DNA of 64,000 bases from Bisporella sp. PMI_857. Taxonomy: Eukaryota > Ascomycota > Leotiomycetes > Helotiales > Helotiaceae. Below are positions 46,196 to 56,758 of the stretch, in pieces. Where the stretch lies: positions 248,001 to 312,000 of the forward strand of contig JAJSPD010000012.1 of NCBI GenBank assembly GCA_021307315.1. Direction: 5' to 3'. Each line of letters starts with the position of its first letter. Position 1 is the first letter of the stretch. Made by a program: the position numbers and the translations under genes. The notes under the pieces were generated by a model. The model was not told where the DNA came from and made no database searches. It saw only the letters and a program-made list of their open reading frames with translations.

Positions 46196-47738
46196 CGCAA
46201 ACAGCTCTCGGCTCAGTACCGGAAACCTCAGTATACAAACTGTAGCTCAGGCCTTCAAGACTCGGAACTAGATGTGATGCAAGGCGAACCAGCGACTTGG
46301 TAACCAGTGCGAACGATTAACAGCAGTTCTACCAACAGATCTTAATAGTGATTCGCAATCCTCGATCTTTATGAGTATTTACTATTGTGGTCGCGTGGCT
46401 GGGGGGATGGGGAAGAAAAGCTGTCCCGCACGATAAGCGCCGACGAATTTAGTTGCATGCAAGGAGGCTTCTGTGATATCCCACGCGGGACATTCGATAT
46501 CTTGATGCCCAGGGGAGCAAAGCGAGCTATGATTCGTGCAAAGACTCCACTTTCTACTAGAGAGCAACTATAGGGCAAAGTAAAGAGTGCCGGCATTGCA
46601 GATTTGATAGCCGTATTCTGGAGCGGGTATGCAGTTGGAATGAGGCACATGGCGGGGTCCGTTCTTGGCAAAGGATGATATACAGAATAATACAGTAAGG
46701 AACCTTATTGTTCGGATAGGGGGTTGCCAGACCCACAGTCCATGGAGAGCTCAGGGCATTTTCTGCACCAAGTGTTCCAGCAATTGATTGATCTATATAT
46801 GAGATCACCAAGTTTGAGATAGCTTCTTTTTTCCCCTGTTCCCAATACATCTCAAGCTGTAAATTAATTAACCGTACCCAGAGCCAGAGCCTCGGAGCTT
46901 CTTTGGTTACGGATACAAGAAGTATCCCCTGAGTATCCAAATATCATCAACAGCGGTTCAACGGCGAAGCATCAACAGCGCTTAATCTCAGCACTATCCC
47001 CATTCACTCAAGACCAAGATAGTAACTAGACATTCTACAATTGCCGGATTTAAATGATATTGTAACTCCATACGCATTGAATCTTCCTCCATCCAAGTAT
47101 AGCGAGAAAACTGTTGTTACATAGTGTTGAACCACATTACGTGAAGAAAAAGCTATATCTATCCATGCAGCCAAATCCTCCGCGACCTAACTTTAGAATA
47201 AACGCCCAAGGTTACATGCTGTTGAAGAACATCGCGCAAAGGAAACATGTCATATCTGTCCACGCAACTTACATCCTACACCATCGAACTTTGGAAAAGA
47301 AGGCTGACGCACACTTTAGGAAGCACCTTGCTTCAAATTTTAAGGAAGAATGCAACCACAATAGAGATGATGTGGCCTTCACGTAAATGCACCCTGCGAC
47401 AGGCTCGTATGGCGCTAGGGAAATTTTATTTTAGGATCTTGTAGATCAGTGAAGATCATCTCAGTAGATAGGAGCGAGAGAGCTACGAACTCGAGATCGC
47501 AATATCTTGCCTTCAAAGATGCAGCTTGCTGCATCTATGCTAGTCCTTCAATTTTTAGAGCATTGATCATTGGCTCAAGATTAAAATGCTCTTCGAGTCT
47601 TACTTCGTCAGCTTTCAAAGAAGTTCGAAGCCAGAGACCCAAGGATCACAATCTAAGTAAATACACGTGTGTACTTTTGTTTGTAACCTCATCATTATCA
47701 TTCTCCTTATAGTTCATGCCATTGCTCTTGACAACGGT
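46196..47738. other. Intergenic, NTA1 upstream
   Basis: Short frames on both strands without family resemblance. The right end adjoins the decayed LYS9 fragment. Confidence 0.35.
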
Positions 47739-48276
47739 CTATGCGATCGCCTTTTCGATCAAAAAGATGCCGGATTTCTTTAACTCCTCAATCGAGGGAC
47801 CATTAATCTTGATAGTCATTGGAGCCAACATAACCTTCCATCTGATTATCCCATCCAACATTTGCTTGTTTGCAACACCACAAGGAACGCCTATCAACTT
47901 CGCCATGGCAGAGTAAACTTTAGGGTCACCATACTCGACCAGTGTTGAGGTACCTGTCTCTTTCAAGCCAAATTCGTGCTTGATCTCGAACATGTGTTGC
48001 AGAATGGCCATATCTCTTTGGCCCTCCTCGAACTACATCTTCTTCACAAGAGTGGCACAAAGGGGTGTCAACAGGATTTTGGTGAGGAATGATCTTATCA
48101 TCGGAGAGGATACCAACCCAACGAAGGCCATTGATAGGTCGCCTATCTTTTCAGTAGTCTCAAGCCTTGGCTGTGAATGCAATAGCATATTTGAGATCTT
48201 GCTCACTGGAGGATGTCTCCTATTTTCAGGAGAGGGCCTCCTTAAGGAAACCTTGTTCCTCGTTAATAAGGACCCC
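47739..48276 (-). pseudogene. Decayed C-terminal fragment of saccharopine reductase (LYS9)
   Basis: On the minus strand this reads INEEQGFLKEALS, stop, then EQDLKYAIAFTAKA, stop, DY, stop, then INGLRWVGILSDDKIIPHQN and PVDT. After that comes a one-base frame change to LCATLVKKM, stop, FEEGQRDMAILQHMFEI. It continues as TSTLVEYGDPKVYSAMAKLI and GVPCGVANKQMLDG, and ends EELKKSGIFLIEKAIA. These are conserved C-terminal segments of saccharopine dehydrogenase (L-glutamate-forming), the penultimate enzyme of fungal lysine synthesis. About 180 codons remain, with at least four stops and two frame changes. The stops fit C-to-T or G-to-A changes (CAG to TAG, TGG to TGA). A functional LYS9 must lie elsewhere. 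Confidence 0.8.
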
Positions 48277-48782
48277 TTGTCAACCAAGACAATTTAGTTT
48301 AGGTTGTTGACACGAGCAAAACACCTTCAAAGGAAAAAGAGAACTTGTATCCAGGCGGCCTTCGGAATGCTCTGGGAGGTGGAAGTCCGCCACAGTAAGA
48401 CAAGAACGATGTGACCTTTCCACCCTCCTTCTATCCTTCTTCTGTGGTTTTAACGAGACACGTGTGATCACTTCCGTAAGCTTGTGAGCGGTGATATTCT
48501 TCAATGCTAAATGGGCTTCTTGAAAGGTCTTTACTTCCTCGACGTGATCGAGGTTTGCTTTGGTGGGGTATCTCCTGCAACTTTCCTGTGCCAAGCCTTT
48601 TTCCCCAGCAGGGCTAGAAGCCAGCCTGGCATCCAACATATTACTAAGATATCAAGCTTTCTTTACAGACCTCACCTCAAATCTCATAGTAGCCAACTGC
48701 TGATCACAACAACATACAACCATTGGCATACCAACCCTCTTCTCCTGTTCCTCGAGCATAAGCACAATAGCTCTCAGCAGTC
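48277..48782. other. Between LYS9 fragment and derlin gene
   Basis: A 119-codon open frame on the minus strand (48639-48280, GTG or TTG type start) is charged and unrecognised. It could be another remnant. The right end is the derlin promoter. Confidence 0.35.
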
Positions 48783-49983
48783 ATGTCTGCGATGGATGTC
48801 TTCTGGCAGGCTCCCCCCATCTCTAGGTATGCGTGGAACTCCTCAGCCTACATCATTATGCTGATGCTGATGTAGAGTAGAACTTTGGCTGCGGCAACCC
48901 TGACCATGTCCATACTCGTCTACACAGGAACTCTGTCCTTTTATTATGTCCTCTTCGCCCCTTCGCTGATGCTGAAGCTACCACCACAACTTTGGCGACT
49001 TTTCACTAGCTTCCTTTTGACTTCGAAAGACTTGGGCATCATATTCGATACATACTTCTGTAGAAAGCCCGGTACTTTCTTTGGACCACAATGTAAACTA
49101 ACTGTCAGATAGTGTATACATATGGAAGCAAGCTTGAGACAGCATCACCACGCTTCACTCAACCCGGAGATTTCTTTGCATACCTGTTATTTGTCTGCTT
49201 CACAATTGTGGTATGCCTTGTTTCGTTTATTTTACTCCACCCCAAATACCACCTCACAATATCTGCCCGCCTAGTGCACTACTTCTAACTAAAGCGGTTC
49301 CTGGAAGTGAGGAAGATTACCCCTGCGGCTCGACTGGTCCTACTGTCAATCAATCTAAAAAGGACCAGATTGCGTTGTAGGCATGGTGTGAAGTCACATT
49401 TGAAACCTGTCTTGTATTCTCTTTATGATTCAGGTGCTTGTGTCTCCCTACATTTGACACATTACTACAATAAATTTGAGGAAATTTGTAATCTTCAAGA
49501 AAGGAATGTTAATTAACAAATAACCAGGGCCTTAACGCTCTAGTCACAGGCGGTATGATTTTTTCCGGCGCTCTTGTTCTCGCTCTTGCGTACACGTCTT
49601 GTCAAGATGATCGAGGCGGTCAAGCCACATTATTCGTGATCAGAATTCCAGCTCAATGGATGCCATACGCAATGTTGCTGATAACGTTTGTCATGGCGGG
49701 CCCCGATGCAGCAAAGGTTCAGGCGACTGGTCTAATTGCCAGCCACTTGCATGACTTTTTAACCCGGCTGTGGCCAGCCTTTGGCGGCGGGAGAAATTTA
49801 CTGCCAACACCTACCTTTATCAGACGTTTGTTCGAAACCACGCAAGCTAGTGTATCGAACAGGTCGTTTGGCACAGCATTCGCTCCGGCGCAAAGAGCAC
49901 CGGCATCTGGATCGACATCTGAAGGAGTATTACCTGAGTCTTGGCGTAACCGTGGAACAGGCCATCGGCTTGGGGGAGACTGA
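48783..49983 (+). CDS. Derlin-family ER protein (DER1/DFM1 type)
   Basis: Four exons, 48783-48826, 48881-49059, 49113-49210 and 49528-49983, give 258 residues. Derlins are rhomboid-like multi-pass ER membrane proteins that help move misfolded proteins out for degradation. The start MSAMDVFWQAPPISR / TLAAATLT is characteristic. The family WR motif is seen in LPPQLWRLFTSFLLT, followed by DTYFLYTYGSKLE, SPRFTQPGDFFAYLLFVC, LVTGGMIFSGALVLALAYT, AQWMPYAMLLITFVMAGP and ATGLIASHLHDFLTRLWPAF. The tail is Gly, Arg and Ser rich. The first two introns are 53-54 bp, but the third (49211-49527) is 317 bp, by far the longest in any gene here. The gene looks intact by splice phase. Given its decayed neighbour, a degraded copy with an insertion is the alternative. 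Confidence 0.82.
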
Positions 49984-50238
49984 TGAATTAAAGGACTACA
50001 AGATTAGTAATGAAGGTATTACGAATATCATGAATGCTTCACCATTTCCGGTGGTTTATCTCAGGGACGTGTTATCTTCAGATATAATCAAAACTGTGAT
50101 CATTTGCCTAACGCTCAAATATGCTCTGTACTCCAAATTGCGTTTCCATATCCCAATTGCAGTCACCAAACTCCTGGTTCCATGTCCAAATTCCAAACTC
50201 CTAGGTATCGCAATGCAAAGACAGAAGAAATTGTTTTA

Positions 50239-51930
50239 TCAAGCCGAGAACTCCATGGCGCTTCTTGTCGTCTTTGTTCCTCCACACTGACCAGGGTACT
50301 TGCGTTCAGTGACAGGATTCGGAATTGCGCCTGCCTTGATACCGTTCAAGAATCCCCATCCGCCTGGAGCTTTTGCAGACCATATGAAGTAGCCACTTGA
50401 GCTGCTCTCGAATGTATCGAGTTGAGCTTCTACATATCTTCGCACCTGCTCGATCATCTTGTCATTCCTATAAAAAATTTTTAGCGTTAGCACTTGAGCG
50501 GCTCCGGTAATAAGGATATTAGAGATTTTATGATTGAAGGTTTCTTACCACTTCTCAATTCCTGCAGACTGGCATTGACATCCCGAGGTTGAGCAACTGG
50601 TACCTCCTGTGGTTGACCCATCGGGGTTGACACAAATGTTAGTAGCAGCACTCCATTCTCCGACATAAGTTGGCATCACGGTGTTAGCCTCCTTCAACTC
50701 TTTTCCCCACCCACAGGCCTTCTCGATATGCTGTTTCTGCGTCAGCTTATTGTCCGCGTCGACAAACAGCTGATACAGGTGCGTATCCACACCAAAATCT
50801 TTCGCCTCGCCCTTCATCACCTCCTTGGCAACGCCAGTCCAGGTGTGCGCGCCTTTGAAAGCATCGTGCATAACAATGACCAAGTCCTTGTTCTCGGCTG
50901 CTGATCTTACTGCTTTGTACGCATCCTTCGCCCAGTTCTTCGTCTTGCCGAGGTTGTTATTGCCCCAGGAGATGGGTTCGTTCGTGAGTTGCAGCCCCAC
51001 GACAACATCGGCATACTCTTTCTTGCCGTATTCCTCGGCCATCTTCTTGAGCACAGAGATAGAACGCTGCATGTTATTGCCAGATTGCCAATCCACTTTA
51101 CCTGCATGACCAGAGTTGTCAAAGCCATTCTGCGAGCCGGGAGATCCGTGGCAGTCAACCCAAACTTTCATGCCAGCTTTCCTCGCCCAACCAATGGCCT
51201 TTTTCATATACTCATCAGCACCTTTTAGGTAAGGTGTATCTTGGTTGTCATAGGCCCAGAAGCCGATCGGAATGCGGAGTGCATTGATGCCTGCTTTGGC
51301 CAGTGTTTGGATATCAGCCTCGGTGAAATAAGAATCCCAGTGCTTCTGAAGTGCCTCCTTAGCACCCGAGATACCGTCGAAGTCATATTGGTCTTTGGCA
51401 TTCTTAAAAGCGCCTGTAAAAAGGTCTTCGGTCATCCACTTTTCAAGGACAAGCCAGCCACCAAGATTCACCCCACGCAAAAATTTCGTGTTTCCTCCGC
51501 TAGCCGCTGTAACGACTGAATCATTGCCTAAGGAACTCCCCCCAGGAGAGTTGGTAACTGTAGTACTAGATGGACCGCTTGAAGAACTCGCTTCAGCAGA
51601 AGCAGAGGTGTCGGTTGATCCTTTTACTCCACCATCAGTAGTGCTTAACGTGGTGTTATACGCACTAGCAGGGTCGTTTACGTTCCCTCCACTCAAAGTG
51701 ATGTTTGAACTGCTGCTGAACGTACTCTCTCCAGGAGAGTTATCATTGGATTTGTCGCCACTTGCTGTCTCGGAACCAGTCACGACCTTAGCAACGTCAC
51801 CATTGCTGTTCGTGCTAATAGAGGTTGAAGTTGACTTGAAGTTAGATGTGCTTGATGCTGCTGGTATTGCTGCAGCTGTGGAAGAAAGAAGGATAATGGC
51901 TGTCAAAGCCGATGAAATGGATGTTCGCAT
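50239..51930 (-). CDS. GH5 exo-beta-1,3-glucanase with Ser/Thr-rich N-terminal stalk
   Basis: Two exons on the minus strand, 51930-50549 and 50467-50239, give 536 residues. It is related to yeast EXG1 (GH5 subfamily 9) and is predicted to trim beta-1,3-glucan in the cell wall. The signal MRTSISSALTAIILLSSTAA is followed by about 130 residues almost wholly Ser, Thr, Gly, Asn and Asp, a likely heavily O-glycosylated spacer. The catalytic domain starts KFLRGVNLGGWLVLEKWMTE. The acid/base is E318 (LQLTNEPISWG) and the nucleophile E425 (TYVGEWSAATNIC). The joint IEKW/NDKMIEQVRRYVE is in phase and leads to the aromatic end motif FIWSAKAPGGWGF. It converges with the derlin gene, 255 bp apart. A long open frame on the opposite strand is a shadow of the Ser/Thr codons. 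Confidence 0.95.
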
Positions 51931-53778
51931 TGTGAGGCTGTGGATAAAGTTGGAGGAGAGGAAGACCTGTCTTGCCGTTTCATGAGCATGATCGGCGTGC
52001 GCAGCTTTATGTATACTTGAAGGAAGTGATTGAGGACTCAAAGGATGGATTCGTCAGGTACCCGCCAAGTTGATGAGTACCTCGATAGTGCTAGTAGGCT
52101 GCTAATCGCGTTGCAGACTACCAACAACAGGACGTCTACAAGCTAGTGTGGTAGTAGATTTGGGTGGTACAGAGATCTGGGATCATGGATGACTGCACAA
52201 AATTGATAAAGAGGAACGAATCCCAAGTGGATGGATCGTATCTCGGGTTGATATACTCCTGCCCACACCTTGAAATTATACGCTTAGAACGGAATGTAAA
52301 ACAGAACGCTCTTAATCTAACTACGCTGAATGGAATGTTTTAATTTTTAAATAAATCTCAATAACTGTGCCCAAAAATTTTCAATAGAATAATATTGATT
52401 CTCAAGTTTTTGTGTTTTCTCAGGCCTTTAGGTGCGACTCATTTGATAGTCTAGGCAATGAGTGGTAGGACTCAGCCTCGATGATCCCGCTCCTCATCCT
52501 AATTGACAGATACCCGCAAAGAGCCGCTTGGCCAGATTATCGATTACTACGCGATCATCTGAAAGATGGGATGAACAGGAGCGATCCATAATATATCTAT
52601 TGCAACCCAAGGAGTCTTTTGAAGTCAAAGTTGCGATGAGAATGTTCAACTCTGAGGTCGAGATTTAACGAGCTATTTTGGTACTTGAAGTGGAAAAGAG
52701 TGAAATGATTGGTTCGCGTAGAGTACGCTGTGGGCTATGCCCTTTCCCCACCAGTCTTGTTCTTGTACCTCCGTCACCAATATTCTGTCTCACTCGTTCA
52801 TCTATCTCTCTGTTCGCTACGAAGAAGCTGTCCACAGCAATTGCCAAACAAACAAGCAGGTCTATAAGAGAAGCGAGAGCAGTTTCTAGGCTTCGGTGAC
52901 AACAAATCGTCTCCATCCTATCATCGGAATGGCCATACCGCCCTCAATAGAAATGACCATCGTTGTCTCTATTAACCTAGAATCAACCTGCAAAGCTAGT
53001 TCTAAGCTTCTCAGCTTAGATCAACGCCTCGAATGGTCCAAAATTGAACTGTTGCCGGGAAAGTACGCCGTGAAAGTCCTGAACAATAACGGGAAATAAG
53101 GCACGATAATAACGATAGCCAATTCTCAACTGGACCCCAGTATCAATGCAAGAAGATGCAAGGCACCCTCCATGACCAACCAAGCTGAATCTTCGCTTCA
53201 TAAAACAAGAAAAGCAATATAAGCCAATTTCTCCTTTCCACACCCACATGTTGGTCCCGCCCCCAAACCTTCCCAAAAAAGCAGAAATCGGGAATTTCAC
53301 CATGATTACCCGACCCGGGATTGCTCCATATCTTTCAGGCCAGCCAGGGGCCTCTCCCCAGAACCCACCAACAACGATCTCGCTCACCCAAGAATAGTCG
53401 CAAGCCACGTTACAACGGTAGGTTTGAAGTGCGGAGAACGGCATACATATGCTGGCATGTACAGTAGGTACAGTTAGGTGAGGCTGAAAATATGCTGCCG
53501 TGATGGCCCCTGACGGCTCGTAGGCTTAGACGTTGAGGATAATGGCTGTTTGGTTGTCTCACAAGATAGATTAAATGATGGGTGCGTGAATCGGAGGGAT
53601 ATATGACCCTTCTTCTAGGTTATACAAGGCGCATGTTATGGAGGTATAAAAGTTGTGATGGCCGTCTTCATGTATGTTTTTTTCTTTGGTCTCCAGAACA
53701 GTGAAGGATCACAGCTCCAAACACTGGCTTGACTTCCCTCGTAGCATCATAATAATAACATACACTCGTTTGTTCAAA
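51931..53778. other. Intergenic, no gene recognised
   Basis: Divergent promoter space between the glucanase and the GPI-protein gene. A 142-codon ATG frame on the minus strand (53444-53016) has no recognisable motif and is left unannotated. Confidence 0.4.
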
Positions 53779-54540
53779 ATGCATTCCCTCGTTCTCATGA
53801 CGTTGCTCGCGACTGCTTCAGCGGTCGAAATGACAGCTGGGCAAATCCGATCCTTTAACGCCTTGAAAGGGGTTTTCGAGCGCCAATTCCACATCTGCAA
53901 ACCCGTTCCTGCACCAGCGACATGCGCAAAGTCTTGCGGTGAAGGTTATGTGCAATGTGCCAAACCTCTCGATTGTTATAACCCCGGGCTTGGGCAGATC
54001 TGTTGCTCAGATGGCAGTATGTTCCTCCTCCACCTTATGATGTAAACAGAGCGAAGGCTGACAAAAGCAGCTCATTGCAACGCTGGATATACATGCACGA
54101 GCACAGGCTGCTGTCCCAACGATGTCCCTCTCTCCCAGTGTGGTGTAACGGTCAGCTTAGGCACACTTTCTCCATCGGACGAAGAGACCTCGACCTCCCA
54201 GCCCGCCGCCCAGACGATGAGCTCCACGTTCAGCAGCGTGGTGGCTATCACCACAGAAAGTAGCTCGGACGATAGCGAGCCCACGGCGAGCATTACAGCA
54301 TCTTTCGTGGAGACCACCAGCGAAAGTGAGGCGCTTTCACCAACGGCGTCGAGTTTTCCGACTCTAACGGGTTTCCCAACTCTAACGGGTGTTCCAACTC
54401 TGACGGGAAGCAACCTGCCGAGCAATACTTCAACCACTCAGCCCATCGAATTCATTCCAGGTAGTGGCGCTGGACGGGCTGATTCGCCTTTTGTAAACAT
54501 TGTATTTGGGTTCTTGGGCGCCTTGATGCTGGCGATGTAA
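53779..54540 (+). CDS. GPI-anchored Cys-rich secreted protein
   Basis: Two exons, 53779-54016 and 54071-54540, give 235 residues. A short signal peptide (MHSLVLMTLLATASAVEM) is followed by a compact Cys-rich domain with 12 cysteines between residues about 38 and 110 (CKPVPAPATCAKSCGEGYVQ, LGQICCSDGTHCNAGYTC, TGCCPNDVPLSQC). The spacing with paired cysteines resembles small fungal surface or effector-type domains, but I cannot name the family. The rest is Ser/Thr rich, with three copies of a six-residue repeat (FPTLTG, FPTLTG, VPTLTG). The end, GAGRADSPFVNIVFGFLGAL with a final MLAM, is a hydrophobic tail preceded by small residues, as in a GPI-anchor signal. The cell wall or plasma membrane is the expected location. 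Confidence 0.85.
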
Positions 54541-54979
54541 ACGTTGTGCTTGAATAAAGGTTATTGATAGATGGAAAGGGAGCTGGGTAGTTGTTTTCTT
54601 GGGTACAGCTAGTACTGTAAAATTAAGGTTGTTTGGCTACGATATACTACATCGCGTTATTTTCAATGTATACGACTACTTGGTGCTTTATTCAACTTTA
54701 TTCAACGACTGCTATAGATATGAAAATAGGATTCCATCACACGGATACGTGCTCTTCGAACTGCAGTGAGCATGGCCATCATGAGCTGATACGATAGCAC
54801 TGATGAGGAGGAGTGATCTTCGCTGATTTATTCATATAACCCATCACTCCAAGCGAACTCGTGGGAAGAATGTGTGGAGCATTTGCTAGAGAATATATTC
54901 TACTACAGCCGCGCCTTATTGTTTCCTTTCTCAAGTCGGGTGTTAGTAGCGCCGCGAGCCCACAAGTCTCAAATCAAAC
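54541..54979. other. Intergenic between convergent genes
   Basis: 3' regions of the GPI-protein and hydrolase genes. Nothing else seen. Confidence 0.4.
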
Positions 54980-56758
54980 TCAAAGTCGGCTGGAGATCCA
55001 GTTCTTGATCAACTTTGCCTGTTTGCCTTCCTGTTTCTCAGTATAGCCGATCTGCAAGTCAATATTCGGTTGATCATGGTATTCTCCTTGCACAACTATA
55101 GTTTCTACTTTCTCGCTGCCCAGGCCATCAGTGAACTTCTTGACAAATTTATTGATCCCATCCAAGAGAACCTCCTCTGCTCCGGCGACAATTAGGACCC
55201 TGTCGATTTTTAAATTTTCCCACCAGCTCTCTGGTGCGTTAACTGCATGATTGTAGAAGTCTGACTTTTTGGTGTGTGGATAGGGGTCATCAAGGAAGGC
55301 AGAACTCCATTGTTGAAGAGCTCCGATGCCAATGACGTCTTTGTATTCATTGGCTGTGAATGAGGCATCGGATGTATCGAAACTGACCCAAGGACTTATC
55401 AATACTGCGCCAGCAAAGTTTTCGTTGTCTGGAAGAGAGATTCGCGGGATGCTGGAGGATGGGTGAGGATGAGAGATGTGCGAGAGTAGACTGGTAGCCA
55501 AGTTTGCACCGGCAGAATCTCCGGTCAGAATGATGCGGGAAGGGGAAACAGATAGAGTCGTCAAAACGTGCTGAAGGAGAGCCGCAGCTTGCTGGAGCTG
55601 ACGGGCTGGAAATCTAGTTAGATCAAGGCTTATCCACTGCTAATCTGAAGGTTGTTGAACAAACAAAGAGCAGCTTGACTTTATAATTTATGTTAAGACC
55701 CCGCCACACTAGCAGACCAAGGAAGCGGTTGACATTAATAATTATCTGAGACATCAAAACACTTACGATATGGGGCGGTCGGTGCGAGATCATATGATAG
55801 CATGAGGACTGCTGCAGATTTTCCTTGCGACTTAAGAGCATCTACGATCTGGAACATGAACTCGAACATTTCTGGGCTGGCTGGAACGACATATCCTCCT
55901 CCTGCGGTTCATTAGCGCCTTGATTAAAAAAATGGGTACGATCATGTATACCGTGGAAGTTCAGAACAAGTTTATCTGCGTTACTGTCTCCAATCTGTTA
56001 ACTCTAGATTCAGTGATTATTCCACATGATAATAATATTTCAATGGTGTGCTAATATCTCTAAAACATTGCTTGAAGGCCCAAAGCGAGTCACCGAGTTC
56101 TTGTTGAGCGGAAGGGGCACTTACCCAATGAGCTTGAGTTCCATCTCCCAATACCTCACTTTTAGGTGAAAACCCACGCTTCTTGCAAGCAGCCAAGTAC
56201 GCATCGTCTGTAGGATCCATCAGGTAGCTGTTCCCATTTCGTCAGATTTATTCACCGTCGTTATAAATGGTGATACCTACTGTATTTGCTTGGGACTCGC
56301 CCTCCTCGTTGTAGTCCGCATGGCCGTGAGAGCAACCTAAGTTTTAGAGGAAAGTTATTAGTCTTATTGTCAGAAGGGCTTTCGACATTGAGCATTCATG
56401 TCTCCTCGGTAAATCATCCAACATTTATTCTGACATGCTTGGGATGCCAGGGACTGTCTTGATATCTAAGGGATCGACAATCACCTCGCGACTTCACATA
56501 CATATCTGTAGAATGGGCCGCTGCCTTTTGTTTCTTTCGAACGAATCGGACCGGTAAAGAGGCTCGCAAAAACATTGGCCCCTATTCTTGACTGATTAGA
56601 ACCTGCCTTCTCTAACAGACTTAGAGACAAAAGAATTTACAGGTTGTCAAGAGAGCGGGGATGACATCCAGCTTCTCCAGAATTGAAGTGCCGGCTATGG
56701 TTTTCTTCTGGTTTCTGTAGGATGAGGATTTGACAAATGTATCCGCCTGTTCAGCCAT
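54980..56758 (-). CDS. Alpha/beta-hydrolase fold-3 esterase
   Basis: Seven exons on the minus strand, 56758-56641, 56581-56502, 56336-56281, 56227-56125, 55994-55952, 55901-55767 and 55605-54980, give 386 residues. It belongs to the hormone-sensitive-lipase-like (HGGG) class of serine hydrolases, related to fungal sterol or mycotoxin esterases. The oxyanion-hole motif is HGGGY (133-137), the nucleophile elbow GDSAG has Ser209, His355 is in GEYHDQPNID, and Asp327 (EEVLLDG) is the likely third triad member. The joint APY-P-RQLQQAAALLQHVL is typical of the family. Exons 3 and 5 are small (56 and 43 nt), and three introns are 130-165 bp. No signal peptide is evident; the N-terminus (MAEQADTFVKSSSYRNQKKT) suggests a cytosolic or ER-face protein. 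Substrate unknown. Confidence 0.9.

Noticed and set aside
51395..51985. 196-codon frame on the plus strand over the glucanase
   Set aside because: Shadow of the Ser/Thr/Asp-rich spacer codons; no motif, and the opposite strand is a clear gene.
53016..53444. 142-codon ATG frame on the minus strand
   Set aside because: No recognisable domain, signal or splice context; length is within what chance allows in this gap.
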